Assembly (NCBI GenBank): GCA_905236065.1
Contig: CAJONZ010000052.1
Coordinates: forward strand, 1-61,142
DNA length: 61,142 nt
Direction of reading: 5' to 3'
Source: an uncultured Bacteroidaceae bacterium
GTDB lineage: Bacteria > Bacteroidota > Bacteroidia > Bacteroidales > Bacteroidaceae
Shown: positions 50,441 through 59,852 of the stretch, in pieces
Position numbering within the stretch: position 1 is the first letter of the stretch
How the letters are laid out: every line of letters begins with the position of its first letter
The notes under the pieces: generated by a model
Databases searched by the model: none
What the model was told of the DNA's origin: nothing
Seen by the model: only the letters and a program-made list of their open reading frames with translations
Program-made: the position numbers and the translations under genes

Positions 50441-51832
50441 ATGGGAAAAACATTATTTGACAAGATTTGGGATGCCCACGTCGTTCAGAACGTGGAGGAT
50501 GGTCCCACACAACTTTATATCGACCGCCTGTATGCGCATGAGGTGACGAGTCCGCAGGCGTTCGACACATTGAGAGACAAGAACATCAAAGTGTTCCGTC
50601 CAGATCATGTAGTGGCAATGCCTGACCACAACACCCCCAGCGACCAGCAGGAGGTCATCAACGACCCCGTAGGCCGCAAGCAGGTGGAAACACTGGCTAA
50701 GAACTGCGCCGAGTTTGGCATCAAGCACTTTGCCATGGGAACGAAGGACAACGGTATCATCCACGTGGTAGGCCCAGAGAAGGCACTCTCGTTGCCAGGC
50801 ATGACCATCGTGTGCGGTGACTCCCACACCTCTACGCATGGTGCAGTGGGTGCCATCGCCATGGGTATCGGCACCAGCGAAGTGGCTCAGGTGCTGGCTT
50901 CTCAGTGCATCTTGCAGAGCAAGCCCAAGACCATGCGCATCAACATCGAAGGCACACTTCCTGAAGGCACGACTGCCAAGGACGTGGCTCTCTACATCAT
51001 GGCACAGATGACGACCTCGGGCGCAACGGGCTATGCCGTAGAGTACGCAGGTTCAGCCGTGCGCAAGATGAGCATGGAAGGCCGCTTGACACTCTCTAAC
51101 CTTTCCATCGAGATGGGTAGCCGTGCCGGTCTGATTGCTCCCGACGAGACTACGTTTGCCTACTTGAAAGGGCGTGAGTATGCGCCAAAGGGCGCCGAGT
51201 GGGACAAGGCCGTGGAAGCATGGAAAGAACTCCACTCAGACGAGGATGCCGTGTTCGACAAGGAGGTAACCTACCGTGCTGAGGACATTGCACCACGCAT
51301 CACTTACGGAACGAATCCCGGAGCTGGCATCGCCATCGACGAGTGCATCCCGACGCTTGAGGAGATTCCCGAAGCAGACCGCGCTCAGTTCCTCGGTATG
51401 CTCGACTACATGCAGTTCAAGCCTGGTCAGAAACTTGAAGGCGTACCCGTGGATTATTGCTTCCTCGGTGCATGTACCAATGGCCGCATCGAAGACTTCC
51501 GCGCTTTCGCCTCAGTGGTGAAGGGCAAGAAGAAGGCTGCAAACGTTGTGGCTTGGCTCGTACCTGGCTCATGGCTCGTTCGCCAGCAAATCATCGACGA
51601 GGGCATCGACAAGATTCTGGAAGAGGCTGGCTTTGAACTCCGTCTCCCGTCCTGCTCTTCATGCCTTGCCATGAATCCCGACAAGGTGCCGGCAGGCAAA
51701 CTCTCCATCTCCACCAGCAACCGCAACTTCGTGGGCCGTCAGGGTCCCGGTGCCCGCACCATCCTTGCCTCGCCGCTTGTTGTGGCAGCATCCGCAATCA
51801 CAGGAGTAGTAACCGACCCAAGAAAGATTTAA
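50441..51832 (+). CDS. leuC: 3-isopropylmalate dehydratase, large subunit
   Basis: Aconitase-family enzyme with a [4Fe-4S] cluster that isomerises 2- to 3-isopropylmalate together with LeuD. 463 residues. Cluster ligands lie in [13 protein letters not shown] and [13 protein letters not shown]. Other landmarks are [31 protein letters not shown] and [18 protein letters not shown]. It is followed after 1 bp by leuD. Confidence 0.97.
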   Translation: MGKTLFDKIWDAHVVQNVEDGPTQLYIDRLYAHEVTSPQAFDTLRDKNIKVFRPDHVVAMPDHNTPSDQQEVINDPVGRKQVETLAKNCAEFGIKHFAMGTKDNGIIHVVGPEKALSLPGMTIVCGDSHTSTHGAVGAIAMGIGTSEVAQVLASQCILQSKPKTMRINIEGTLPEGTTAKDVALYIMAQMTTSGATGYAVEYAGSAVRKMSMEGRLTLSNLSIEMGSRAGLIAPDETTFAYLKGREYAPKGAEWDKAVEAWKELHSDEDAVFDKEVTYRAEDIAPRITYGTNPGAGIAIDECIPTLEEIPEADRAQFLGMLDYMQFKPGQKLEGVPVDYCFLGACTNGRIEDFRAFASVVKGKKKAANVVAWLVPGSWLVRQQIIDEGIDKILEEAGFELRLPSCSSCLAMNPDKVPAGKLSISTSNRNFVGRQGPGARTILASPLVVAASAITGVVTDPRKI

Positions 51833-51833
51833 T

Positions 51834-52451
51834 ATGAAAGAGAAATTTGATATTATCCAGTCAACCTGCATTCCTATTCAGATTGACAATTGCAATACAG
51901 ACCTCATCATCCCTGCCCGCTATTTGGCAAGCACCACACGCGACCCCAAATTCTTCGGCGACGCCTTCATGCACGACCTCCGTTTCGACGCTGAGGGCAA
52001 TCCCGTGGCAGACTTCGTAATGAATCAGCCCGAATACAGTGAGGCACCTCGCAAGGGTGTACACGAAATCATCGTGGGCGGCCAGAACTGGGGTTCCGGT
52101 TCCAGCCGTGAACATGCCGCATGGGCCATTGCCGGCTACGGCGTTCGTGTCGTCATCTCCAGTTCCTTTGCCGACATCCACCGCAACAACCTCCTCAACT
52201 GTTTCGTTCTGCCTGTCATCGTGAGCAAGGAATTCCAGCAGGAACTTTTCGACAGCATCGCTGCCAATCCGCAGACCGAGGTGAAGGTCGATGTGCCGAA
52301 CCAGACCGTGACAAACCTTGCCACCGGCCACTCCATGCACTTCGACATCAACTCATATAAGAAGTATTGCCTGATGAATGCCTATGACGACATAGACTTC
52401 TTACTGAGCAACACCAACAAAATCGAGGATTTCGAGAATGGGAAGAAATAA
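51834..52451 (+). CDS. leuD: 3-isopropylmalate dehydratase, small subunit
   Basis: Swivelling partner of LeuC. 205 residues with DLIIPARYL near the N-terminus and the substrate loop GGQNWGSGSSREHAAWAI. Length and domain match the family. Its 3' end overlaps the next small gene by 14 bp, suggesting coupled translation. leuB is not in the window. Confidence 0.96.
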   Translation: MKEKFDIIQSTCIPIQIDNCNTDLIIPARYLASTTRDPKFFGDAFMHDLRFDAEGNPVADFVMNQPEYSEAPRKGVHEIIVGGQNWGSGSSREHAAWAIAGYGVRVVISSSFADIHRNNLLNCFVLPVIVSKEFQQELFDSIAANPQTEVKVDVPNQTVTNLATGHSMHFDINSYKKYCLMNAYDDIDFLLSNTNKIEDFENGKK

Positions 52452-52746
52452 GTTCTCAGAGAAAGAAATCAAGTCTATCCGCACACTTCTGGGCAAGAAG
52501 TGTGCGGGTACTCGTTTTCAGCAAAAGGAAATCCGACACAAACTGCGTGTTGACTACGAATTCAACATCAGCGATTTCGGCGTACAGGGCAAAGCCTTTG
52601 GCCCCGAGGAACTTGACCATTGCGTAGCCCACGGCGTCATCAAAATCCTGGACGATGCCACCATTGAGGACATGAAAGCCAAACGCGCAAGAGACAAAAA
52701 ACGCGACATCGTCATCGAAGACTACACCAACTACCCCATAGAATGA
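52438..52746 (+). CDS. Small conserved-looking protein in the leu operon
   Basis: 102 residues, not recognised. Charged and mostly helical, no signal or membrane segment, many Lys/Arg early (KEIKSIRTLLGKKC, QQKEIRHKLR) and an acidic-basic tail (KRARDKKRDIVIEDY). The early part could be a helix-turn-helix-like fold, but no clear motif supports DNA binding. It overlaps leuD by 14 bp and the phosphatase by 4 bp, so it belongs to this transcript. Confidence 0.65.
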   Translation: MGRNKFSEKEIKSIRTLLGKKCAGTRFQQKEIRHKLRVDYEFNISDFGVQGKAFGPEELDHCVAHGVIKILDDATIEDMKAKRARDKKRDIVIEDYTNYPIE

Positions 52747-53249
52747 CAAAGGAAAACAAGCAGAAAAAAACGTCCATCCTCTTCGTTTGCCTGGGGAACA
52801 TCTGCCGTTCGCCGATGGCGGAAGCCATTATGCAAAAGCTGGTCAACGAGGCCGGACAGCAAGCGCACTACCACATTGACTCGGCGGGACTCATCAGCTA
52901 CCACGAGGGGGAAGGCGCAGACCCACGAATGAAGTCACACGCCTTCCGGCATGGCTATCGTCTGACACACATTTCAAGACCCGTGCGTCCGTCGGATTTT
53001 GATGATTTCGACCTCATCATCGGCATGGACGACAGCAACTACGACAAACTGCGACGACTGGCTCCCACCCTTGAGGCAGAGGCAAAAGTCAGGCACATGA
53101 CCGACTTCTGCACCCTGCATGTCATCGACCATGTGCCTGACCCTTACTACGGCGGCGCACAAGGCTTCGAGAATGTCATTGAAATTCTTGAAGATGCCTG
53201 CGCCGGGCTATTCAATTCCTTACAGCTATCGCCTCAATCTCAATATTAG
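52743..53249 (+). CDS. Low-molecular-weight protein-tyrosine phosphatase
   Basis: 168 residues. The P-loop VCLGNICRSPMAE (CX5RS, about 15-27) and the general-acid loop HVPDPYYGG (about 131-139) are intact. Such enzymes often reverse tyrosine kinases of capsule synthesis, but no such kinase is nearby. Last gene of the leu transcript; its 3' end overlaps the convergent ridA by 38 bp. Confidence 0.93.
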   Translation: MTKENKQKKTSILFVCLGNICRSPMAEAIMQKLVNEAGQQAHYHIDSAGLISYHEGEGADPRMKSHAFRHGYRLTHISRPVRPSDFDDFDLIIGMDDSNYDKLRRLAPTLEAEAKVRHMTDFCTLHVIDHVPDPYYGGAQGFENVIEILEDACAGLFNSLQLSPQSQY

Positions 53250-53589
53250 CCCCCTTGGGCAGGGCAGCCACGGCAAAGGCAGAGCGGGCAGGATAAGGAG
53301 CCTCGAAAAACTCTGCATACACTTCGTTCACAGCGGCGAAATCCTTAATGTCGGCAAGGAGCACGGTCACCTTGGCGACATTTTTCATGGTAAGCCCCAC
53401 TTCGGCAAGAATGTTCTTGATGTTGGTGAGCGACTGGCGGGCTTCTGCCTGAATGCCGCCTTCGGGGAAATTACCCGTGGCAGGGTCGATGGGCAGCTGG
53501 CCTGAAACATAAATCGTCTGACCTGCATCGATGGCCTGGCTATAGGGACCTATGGCCGCAGGTGCATTTTTTGTTGAAATTGCGTTCAT
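53212..53589 (-). CDS. ridA: RidA family enamine/imine deaminase
   Basis: Hydrolyses reactive 2-aminoacrylate-type enamines formed by PLP enzymes. 125 residues. Typical pattern: APAAIGPYSQAIDAG, VSGQLPIDPATG, a trimer-core NIKNILAEVG, and the catalytic Arg in PYPARSAFAVAALPKGA. It sits tail to tail with the phosphatase gene, sharing 38 bp. Confidence 0.94.
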   Translation of the reverse strand: MNAISTKNAPAAIGPYSQAIDAGQTIYVSGQLPIDPATGNFPEGGIQAEARQSLTNIKNILAEVGLTMKNVAKVTVLLADIKDFAAVNEVYAEFFEAPYPARSAFAVAALPKGANIEIEAIAVRN

Positions 53590-53614
53590 TGTCTTATATG
53601 TATTTTATGATGAA

Positions 53615-54127
53615 TCAATTATTTACGGTTTCCTTCTCCACTTTTCCACTGGCCACCGACACACCGCGCAGCTCCATGTAGTCGCAGCTCGTCTTCGTGG
53701 GGCAATGGGCATAGATTTCCGTCAACACACATTCTTTTCCGTTTATGGTGGTAATCCCCACCCACTTGCCACCACGCTTGCAAACTCTCAGCAAGCGTTT
53801 TTTGTAGGCTTTCAGCTTCACTGTCACCTCGTTGTTGCCTTTTTCCACCACCGTGTAGCCATACGCCAACCGACGTTGGATGAAATTCAATTCGTTGGTG
53901 GTAATCGGGTTGTGCTCAATGTTATACCAATACACGTGTAGGGGCTCCTTCTGGTTCAGCACCCCATTTTTCTGCTGAATATCATAGACAATGATGTTCC
54001 TGTTCAGATTCCGGGATACAAAGAACACCCTGTTTTGCGCAGCGTCCGCAGACTGAGGCTCATCAGCCGCAAACAGCGCCATGCAACAGGCAAACACACA
54101 GAGGAAAAACAATATACTCCTTTTCAT
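53615..54127 (-). CDS. DUF4833-type secreted protein
   Basis: 170 residues from ATG 54127. Signal peptide MKRSILFFLCVFACCMALFA. The body has NRVFFVSRNLNRNIIVYDI, PLHVYWYNIE and LNFIQRRLAYGYTV, matching the DUF4833 pattern of Bacteroidota periplasmic proteins. Function unknown. A TACCTTTG -7 box (54142-54149) lies 15 nt upstream; the gene stops 25 bp before ridA starts. Confidence 0.75.
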   Translation of the reverse strand: MKRSILFFLCVFACCMALFAADEPQSADAAQNRVFFVSRNLNRNIIVYDIQQKNGVLNQKEPLHVYWYNIEHNPITTNELNFIQRRLAYGYTVVEKGNNEVTVKLKAYKKRLLRVCKRGGKWVGITTINGKECVLTEIYAHCPTKTSCDYMELRGVSVASGKVEKETVNN

Positions 54128-54141
54128 AACCAAAATTTTCG

Positions 54142-54335
54142 CAAAGGTAAGAAATATTTACCATTTAGTCATTTACCTTTTGCGATTTATTTTTCAAAGC
54201 CCCTACTCCACCCTTTAACTTCCCTTCTATTCCTTTCCATTCTACTTTTTGAGGAATTTAAAAAGAATATTCGGTGATGGGGTGTGATTTTCATGGCCAT
54301 GCCGAGGTGAAAACGAATTATTTTACATATCTTTG
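54142..54335. promoter_or_regulatory. Divergent -7 boxes for the DUF4833 and RNase-H-like genes
   Basis: TACCTTTG on the minus strand (54142-54149) and TATCTTTG on the plus strand (54328-54335). The -33 parts are not clear. The sequence between them holds no gene. Confidence 0.5.
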
Positions 54336-54356
54336 CAATCAAAAAACAGAGAGAAC

Positions 54357-54764
54357 ATGGATTACAATGCAATAGCCGTGGATGCGGCCTGTAGTGGAAA
54401 CCCCGGCCCGATGGAGTATCGGGGCATTTACCTGCGTACGGGAAAGGAGATTTTTCACTACGGCCCCGTGCAGGGCACAAACAACATTGGGGAGTTTCTG
54501 GCTATTGTCCATGCACTGGCCTTGCTCCAGCAAAAGGGACAGCCCACGATGCCCATCTACAGCGACAGCGGGTGCGCCATCAGCTGGGTGAGGAAGAAGA
54601 CGTGCAAGACGACCCTGCAACGGACACCCGAAAACGAGGCTCTGTTCGGAGTCATTGCCCGTGCGGAGAGGTGGCTGAGAACCCACACATACCAAAACGA
54701 GATTCTCAAATGGCCGACCGACCAATGGGGGGAGATTCCCGCAGACTTCGGAAGGAAGAAATAA
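54357..54764 (+). CDS. Ribonuclease H-like protein
   Basis: 135 residues from ATG 54357 (MDYNAIAVDAACSGNPGP). RNase H1-fold acidic residues are visible: the first Asp in VDAACSGNPG, the Glu in TNNIGEFLAIVHAL, the Asp in IYSDSGCAISW, and a late Glu in TPENEALFG. It degrades RNA in RNA-DNA hybrids if active. A typical Bacteroidota short form without an N-terminal hybrid-binding domain. It lies 35 bp before the GH95 gene. Confidence 0.85.
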   Translation: MDYNAIAVDAACSGNPGPMEYRGIYLRTGKEIFHYGPVQGTNNIGEFLAIVHALALLQQKGQPTMPIYSDSGCAISWVRKKTCKTTLQRTPENEALFGVIARAERWLRTHTYQNEILKWPTDQWGEIPADFGRKK

Positions 54765-54799
54765 GAGCTTCATACGATTTAAACATAACCTATTGAAAT

Positions 54800-57289
54800 A
54801 TGAAAACACGTTTCCTTTTCAACAGCCTTAACAACCTACGTGGGCTGACACTGATTTCAACCTTGTTGCTGGGCATGGAGGCAAAGGCTCAGTCCTGCCT
54901 GCTTCACTACGACAAACCCGCCACCTTCTTTGAGGAGGCCCTGCCCATCGGCAACGGCACACAGGGTGCCATGGTGTATGGCGGCATGGACGAAGAGCGC
55001 ATTTCGCTGAACGACATCACGCTGTGGACGGGTGAACCCGACCGTGAAGTCTATTCGCCCGATGCCCACAAAGCCATTCAGGGCATCCGCGAGGCACTTT
55101 TCAATGAGGACTACCGCCGGGCCGACGAACTGCAAAAGGCCGTTCAGGGGCACTACACCCAGAACTATCAGCCATTAGGCACACTGACCATCCGCAACAC
55201 GACAGCGACGGGTACCGACCTCCTTGCAGGCTATTCGCGGACACTCGACATCAGCAAAGCCATCGCCACGGTTCAGACAACCCGTCAGTTGCGCGAGTAT
55301 TTTGCCTCGGCACCCGACTCTGTCATCGTCATCCACCTGCAAGCCCTTGGCGGCAGCAAGCTGAACCAGCGGTTCGGCTACCACTGCCAGTTGGCCAACC
55401 AGCGGCGGGCAAACGTGAGCAAGGAGAACGTGGCCGAAATGACCATTGACGGCTACGCAGCCTGGACCAGCAAGCCCAACTATGCAGGTGGCGGCAACAG
55501 TTTTCAATACGACAGCAACCGAAGCATCCACTTCCGCACCCTCATCCGTGTGCTGAACAAAGACGGACAGGTAAAAGTGGCGAACAACGACGAGCTGCAA
55601 CTGACGGACTGCACCGAGGCCATCGTCCTGATTGCCAACGTGACCAGTTTCAACGGCAACGACAAAGACCCCGTGAAGGAGGGACGCAACTACAAGGCGC
55701 TGGTGCGCAACCGCATCGACCAGGCCGTGGGCAAGGCATACGACGAGCTGCGGCAACGCCATGAGGCTGACTACACGCCTTTCTTCAACCGGGTCAGCAT
55801 TGATTTCGGCACGACCGACCCCGCCATTCAGGCAAAGACGACGGAACAGCAACTGCTGGACTATACGGTCAAGCAGGAAAACAACCCCGACCTGGAGGAA
55901 CTTTACTTCAACTACGGACGCTACCTGCTGATTTCCTGCTCGCGCACCTCAGGCGTTCCGGCCAACCTGCAAGGACTGTGGAACGAGAAAATCCTGCCAC
56001 CCTGGTCGTGCAACTACACCAGCAACATCAACGTGGAAGAAAACTACTGGCCAGCTGAGACAGGCAACCTGGGCGAAATGCACCAGGCTTTGCTGGGCTT
56101 CATCCGCAAACTGCCCGTGACCGGCACGACGACGGCCAAGGCATACTACGGCGTACAGGAGGGCTGGTGTCTGGCCCACAATACCGACATCTGGGGAATG
56201 ACCTGCCCCGTGGGTGAACATGGCGGCGACCCCTCATGGGCAAACTGGAACACGGGTGGCGCATGGACCAGCACCCACCTGTGGGAACACTATGCGTTCA
56301 GCATGGACAAGGACTACCTGCGCGAGGTCTATCCCGTATTGAGGGGTGCCGCCGACTTCTGCCTGGGCTGGCTCGTCGAGAAGGACGGCTACCTGCTGAC
56401 GGCTCCGGCCACCTCGCCCGAGAACATCTACAGAACGCCCGACGGCTATGACGGTCGCACGGTGTATGGCGGATTTGCCGACATCGCCATGATCAAGGAA
56501 TGCCTGATTGACACCCGCGATGCCGCATTGGTATTGGGTGAGCCGAAGGAATACATCGACCGCCTGAACCAGACCCTCGCCAAGCTGTTGCCCTACCGCA
56601 TCGGCAAGAACGGCAATTTGCAGGAGTGGTACCACGACTGGGCCGACCAAGACCCACACCACCGCCACCAGTCACACCTGTTCGGACTCTATCCCGGCCA
56701 CCACATCACCGTGGCTGCCACGCCCGACCTGGCTGCTGCCTGCAAGCGGACGCTGGAGATAAAAGGCGACAAGACAACAGGCTGGAGCACAGGCTGGCGC
56801 GTGAACCTGCAAGCCCGTCTGCACGAGGCGGAAGCTGCCTACCACATCTACCGCGTGTTGCTCAACTACGTCTCGCCCGACGAGTACCAAGGCCCGGGAC
56901 GACGCAGGGGTGGAGGCACCTATCCCAACTTGCTCGACGCACACTCACCCTTCCAGATTGACGGAAACTTCGGCGGTTGCGCCGGTGTGATGGAGATGCT
57001 GATGCAGAGCAGACTCACGGATTTCTCAACCTCCCAAAGCCCCACTGCCCGCATCGAGCTGTTGCCCGCCCTGCCCAAAGCCTGGGCTGCAAGCGGAAGC
57101 ATCAAGGGCATCCGCGCACGTGGCGGCTACGAACTGGATTTCGCTTGGAAGAACGGAAAAATCACGTCGCTGACCATCCACGACAAACGTCCAGCCAACT
57201 CCCCCGCAGGAAAACTAATTCTCACACAGGGCAGCAAGCAGTGGAAGGTCACGACAAAGGCCGGACAGAGCAAAAATCTATCATTGTAA
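54800..57289 (+). CDS. Glycoside hydrolase family 95 (alpha-L-fucosidase / alpha-L-galactosidase)
   Basis: 829 residues. Signal peptide about 1-30 ([13 protein letters not shown]). GH95 layout: N-terminal beta domain ([41 protein letters not shown]), then an (alpha/alpha)6 barrel with [20 protein letters not shown], the probable acid Glu in [23 protein letters not shown], and [17 protein letters not shown], closed by a beta domain. It releases alpha-1,2-linked fucose or galactose from plant or host glycans. Beside the PL11 lyase this points to pectin (RG-I/RG-II-type) chains. Confidence 0.93.
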   Translation: MKTRFLFNSLNNLRGLTLISTLLLGMEAKAQSCLLHYDKPATFFEEALPIGNGTQGAMVYGGMDEERISLNDITLWTGEPDREVYSPDAHKAIQGIREALFNEDYRRADELQKAVQGHYTQNYQPLGTLTIRNTTATGTDLLAGYSRTLDISKAIATVQTTRQLREYFASAPDSVIVIHLQALGGSKLNQRFGYHCQLANQRRANVSKENVAEMTIDGYAAWTSKPNYAGGGNSFQYDSNRSIHFRTLIRVLNKDGQVKVANNDELQLTDCTEAIVLIANVTSFNGNDKDPVKEGRNYKALVRNRIDQAVGKAYDELRQRHEADYTPFFNRVSIDFGTTDPAIQAKTTEQQLLDYTVKQENNPDLEELYFNYGRYLLISCSRTSGVPANLQGLWNEKILPPWSCNYTSNINVEENYWPAETGNLGEMHQALLGFIRKLPVTGTTTAKAYYGVQEGWCLAHNTDIWGMTCPVGEHGGDPSWANWNTGGAWTSTHLWEHYAFSMDKDYLREVYPVLRGAADFCLGWLVEKDGYLLTAPATSPENIYRTPDGYDGRTVYGGFADIAMIKECLIDTRDAALVLGEPKEYIDRLNQTLAKLLPYRIGKNGNLQEWYHDWADQDPHHRHQSHLFGLYPGHHITVAATPDLAAACKRTLEIKGDKTTGWSTGWRVNLQARLHEAEAAYHIYRVLLNYVSPDEYQGPGRRRGGGTYPNLLDAHSPFQIDGNFGGCAGVMEMLMQSRLTDFSTSQSPTARIELLPALPKAWAASGSIKGIRARGGYELDFAWKNGKITSLTIHDKRPANSPAGKLILTQGSKQWKVTTKAGQSKNLSL

Positions 57290-57312
57290 ATTACACATAA
57301 AAACACTAACCT

Positions 57313-59484
57313 ATGAACCTACTGAAGCAAACTTTCATCTTGGGATGCCTGGCCTGCACAACAAGCCAGGCTTTGGCCCAAGGACGTGGAAAACCCCAAC
57401 CGACGGACACTCCACAGAGTCAATGTGAGAAACTGGACCGTGGTTTCGTACAAATACAAACCACTTCGGCCAGTGCCTTCCTTTCGTGGCGTTACCTAAA
57501 CACCGACGATGAGCACACCTCCTTCCTGATTCTGAAAGATGGAAAGGTGAACGGCGACACCCTGCGCAACGCTACCAGCAAGCGCCTGTTGGCCATGGCA
57601 CGGAACGTCATCGAGCTGGTGGTGCTGCAAAACGGCGTACCTACCGATACACTCTCCCCCAACCTGTTCAACCAGACAGGCTATCACCTGATGCAGCTGA
57701 AAAAACCTTCGGATGCCACCACGCTGGCCGGCGAGACATACACCTACTCGCCCAATGACTGCTCCGTAGGCGACGTAGATGGAGACGGACAGTATGAGTT
57801 GATTGTCAAGTGGTACCCAAGCAATGCGAAAGACAACTCACAGGGCGGCTATACGGGAAAAATCTTTTTCGACTGCTACCGCATCTTCACGGGTGAACGG
57901 CTTTGGCGCATCGACCTTGGCTATAACATCCGTGCCGGTGCCCACTACAACCAATTCCTGGTCTATGACTTCGACGGCGACGGCAAGGCCGAAATGGTGT
58001 GCAAGACGGCTCCGGGTTCAAGGGACGGCACAGGCAAATACGTGAGCGAAGCTGCCGACCTGGATGCCATCAAGAATGTGGATAACACCAAGAACCACCG
58101 CACCACCGACGGACGCATCAACAGCGGACATGAATACCTCACCGTGTTCGACGGTCTGACAGGACAAGCCATCCACACCATTCCCTACTACCCCAACCGC
58201 AATGCAAAGAACGAACTGAGCGAGGCATCGGGTACGTTTAACTGGTATATGAGCAGCAGCAAATCCGACACGGGCAGCTATGGAAACCGTGGTGAGCGGT
58301 ATCTGGCCTGCGTGGCCTACCTCGACGGTCCCGACAGCAACCCCTCTGCAGTGATGTGCCGTGGCATGTACACCCGTTCCTACCTCTGGGCGGTTGACCT
58401 CAAAGATGGAAAGCTGAAGACGAAATGGCTACATGCCTCACTGAGTAACACGCTTGTACAGGTGACAGACGCAGAGGGACAAACAACACCCAAAAGCTAT
58501 AACACCAATACCGACCCCAAGAAAACACACGCTGCCTACACGGCCTACGGACAAGGAGCGCACAGCCTAACCGTGGGCGATGTGGATGGAGATGGCTGCG
58601 ACGAGATTGTATATGGAAACGCCGTTGTCAACAACGACGGAACCCTGCTCTACTCCACGGGCTTTGGCCACGGCGACGCACTACACCTGGGCGATCTCGA
58701 CCCAGACCGCCCGGGATTGGAGGTATTCATGGTACACGAGGAAAGTCCCTATGGTTGCAACTACCGAGATGCTGGTACTGGCGAGGTCATCTTCTACGCC
58801 AGCGGCAGTGAGGACAACGGACGCGGCCTGGCAGCCAATGTGTTGGCCACGCAACGAGGATATGAGTTTTGGTCGGCCAAGGTGGACAATACCCGGAATG
58901 TACAAACGGGCGTTGTGACAAGCAAGAAGCCCTCCATGAATTTCCGCATCTTCTGGGACGGAGACCCCGAGGACGAGTTGCTGGATGGTACGACCATCAC
59001 CAAATGGAACGGTAGTAGCACCACCTCGTTGGGCATTCAAACCAGTGCGTCGGCCAGCAAGTCGTTTGCCGACCTTGGACTGACCCCCGGCTCATGTAAC
59101 AGTACCAAGGCGACGCCCTGCCTGCAAGCAGACCTTTTCGGAGACTGGCGTGAGGAGGTCATCTTCTGGAACACGGAAGACCCGTCACAAATCTATATTC
59201 TCTCTTCGACGACGGCGACCAACTATCGGGTGCCTACACTGATGCACGACCACAACTACCGAATGGCCATAGCCTGGCAGAATGTGGGCTACAACCAACC
59301 GCCGCACCTGGGCTACTATCTGCCCGACTTCATTGACTCGTTCCAAGGCACAGCTGACGTAGTGGAACCTGAACCGAAGCCAGAGGAGCCGACGGAGAAT
59401 CCTTACGACCTTGACGGCGACAAGATGGTCACCCTCAAAGACATCAAGAAACTGATTGATATTTATTTGAACAGAATTAAGTGA
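57313..59484 (+). CDS. Rhamnogalacturonan lyase family PL11 with dockerin-like end
   Basis: 723 residues. Signal peptide about 1-22. PL11 beta-propeller: CEKLDRGFVQIQT, SAFLSWRYLNTDD, repeated Ca-binding DGDG loops (GDVDGDGQYELIVKW, YDFDGDGKAEMVCKT, GDVDGDGCDEIVYGN), and HDHNYRMAIAWQNVGYNQPP near the C-terminus. It cleaves the rhamnose-galacturonate backbone of RG-I. After the acidic linker EPEPKPEEPTENP the last 25 residues (YDLDGDKMVTLKDIKKLIDI) form a single dockerin-like Ca loop, a possible docking tag. 23 bp after the GH95 gene. Confidence 0.93.
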   Translation: MNLLKQTFILGCLACTTSQALAQGRGKPQPTDTPQSQCEKLDRGFVQIQTTSASAFLSWRYLNTDDEHTSFLILKDGKVNGDTLRNATSKRLLAMARNVIELVVLQNGVPTDTLSPNLFNQTGYHLMQLKKPSDATTLAGETYTYSPNDCSVGDVDGDGQYELIVKWYPSNAKDNSQGGYTGKIFFDCYRIFTGERLWRIDLGYNIRAGAHYNQFLVYDFDGDGKAEMVCKTAPGSRDGTGKYVSEAADLDAIKNVDNTKNHRTTDGRINSGHEYLTVFDGLTGQAIHTIPYYPNRNAKNELSEASGTFNWYMSSSKSDTGSYGNRGERYLACVAYLDGPDSNPSAVMCRGMYTRSYLWAVDLKDGKLKTKWLHASLSNTLVQVTDAEGQTTPKSYNTNTDPKKTHAAYTAYGQGAHSLTVGDVDGDGCDEIVYGNAVVNNDGTLLYSTGFGHGDALHLGDLDPDRPGLEVFMVHEESPYGCNYRDAGTGEVIFYASGSEDNGRGLAANVLATQRGYEFWSAKVDNTRNVQTGVVTSKKPSMNFRIFWDGDPEDELLDGTTITKWNGSSTTSLGIQTSASASKSFADLGLTPGSCNSTKATPCLQADLFGDWREEVIFWNTEDPSQIYILSSTTATNYRVPTLMHDHNYRMAIAWQNVGYNQPPHLGYYLPDFIDSFQGTADVVEPEPKPEEPTENPYDLDGDKMVTLKDIKKLIDIYLNRIK

Positions 59485-59495
59485 GAAGGGGGGGC

Positions 59496-59852
59496 TTACT
59501 CGTACAAATGGAAAATGCGCTCCATGCGTTGCCACTTCTCATCGCTGCGAGCATCGGCAGCGCAATTCTGGAAACGGGAAACGAAGGCCTCCCACTCTGC
59601 CTGCCGGGGCAGGGTCGAGAGACGGTTCATGGCTTCCTGCCAATTAAAATCGGCGGGTGCCTCCACAATCATGGTAAGATGGTTTCCGATGAGGTAGATT
59701 TCCATTTCAAGGATGCCTACCTCACGGATGCCATCACGGATTTCTTTCCAATGGTATTCCTCTGAGTGCCACTTGCAGTACTCAGCTATCAGTTCGGGAT
59801 TGTCGCTAATCTCCAGATACTGCACATATCGTTTTGTTTTCGTTCCTTTCAT
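59496..59852 (-). CDS. rhaM: L-rhamnose/L-fucose mutarotase (DUF718 family)
   Basis: 118 residues. Interconverts alpha and beta anomers of the deoxy-sugar. RhaM pattern: RYVQYLEISDNPELIAEYCKWHSEEYHWKEI with the active-site His/Tyr, GIREVGILEMEIYLIGNHLTM, and WQRMERIFHLYE. Overlaps the upstream fusion gene by 4 bp (ATGA type). Which deoxyhexose is used cannot be told from sequence. Confidence 0.88.
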   Translation of the reverse strand: MKGTKTKRYVQYLEISDNPELIAEYCKWHSEEYHWKEIRDGIREVGILEMEIYLIGNHLTMIVEAPADFNWQEAMNRLSTLPRQAEWEAFVSRFQNCAADARSDEKWQRMERIFHLYE

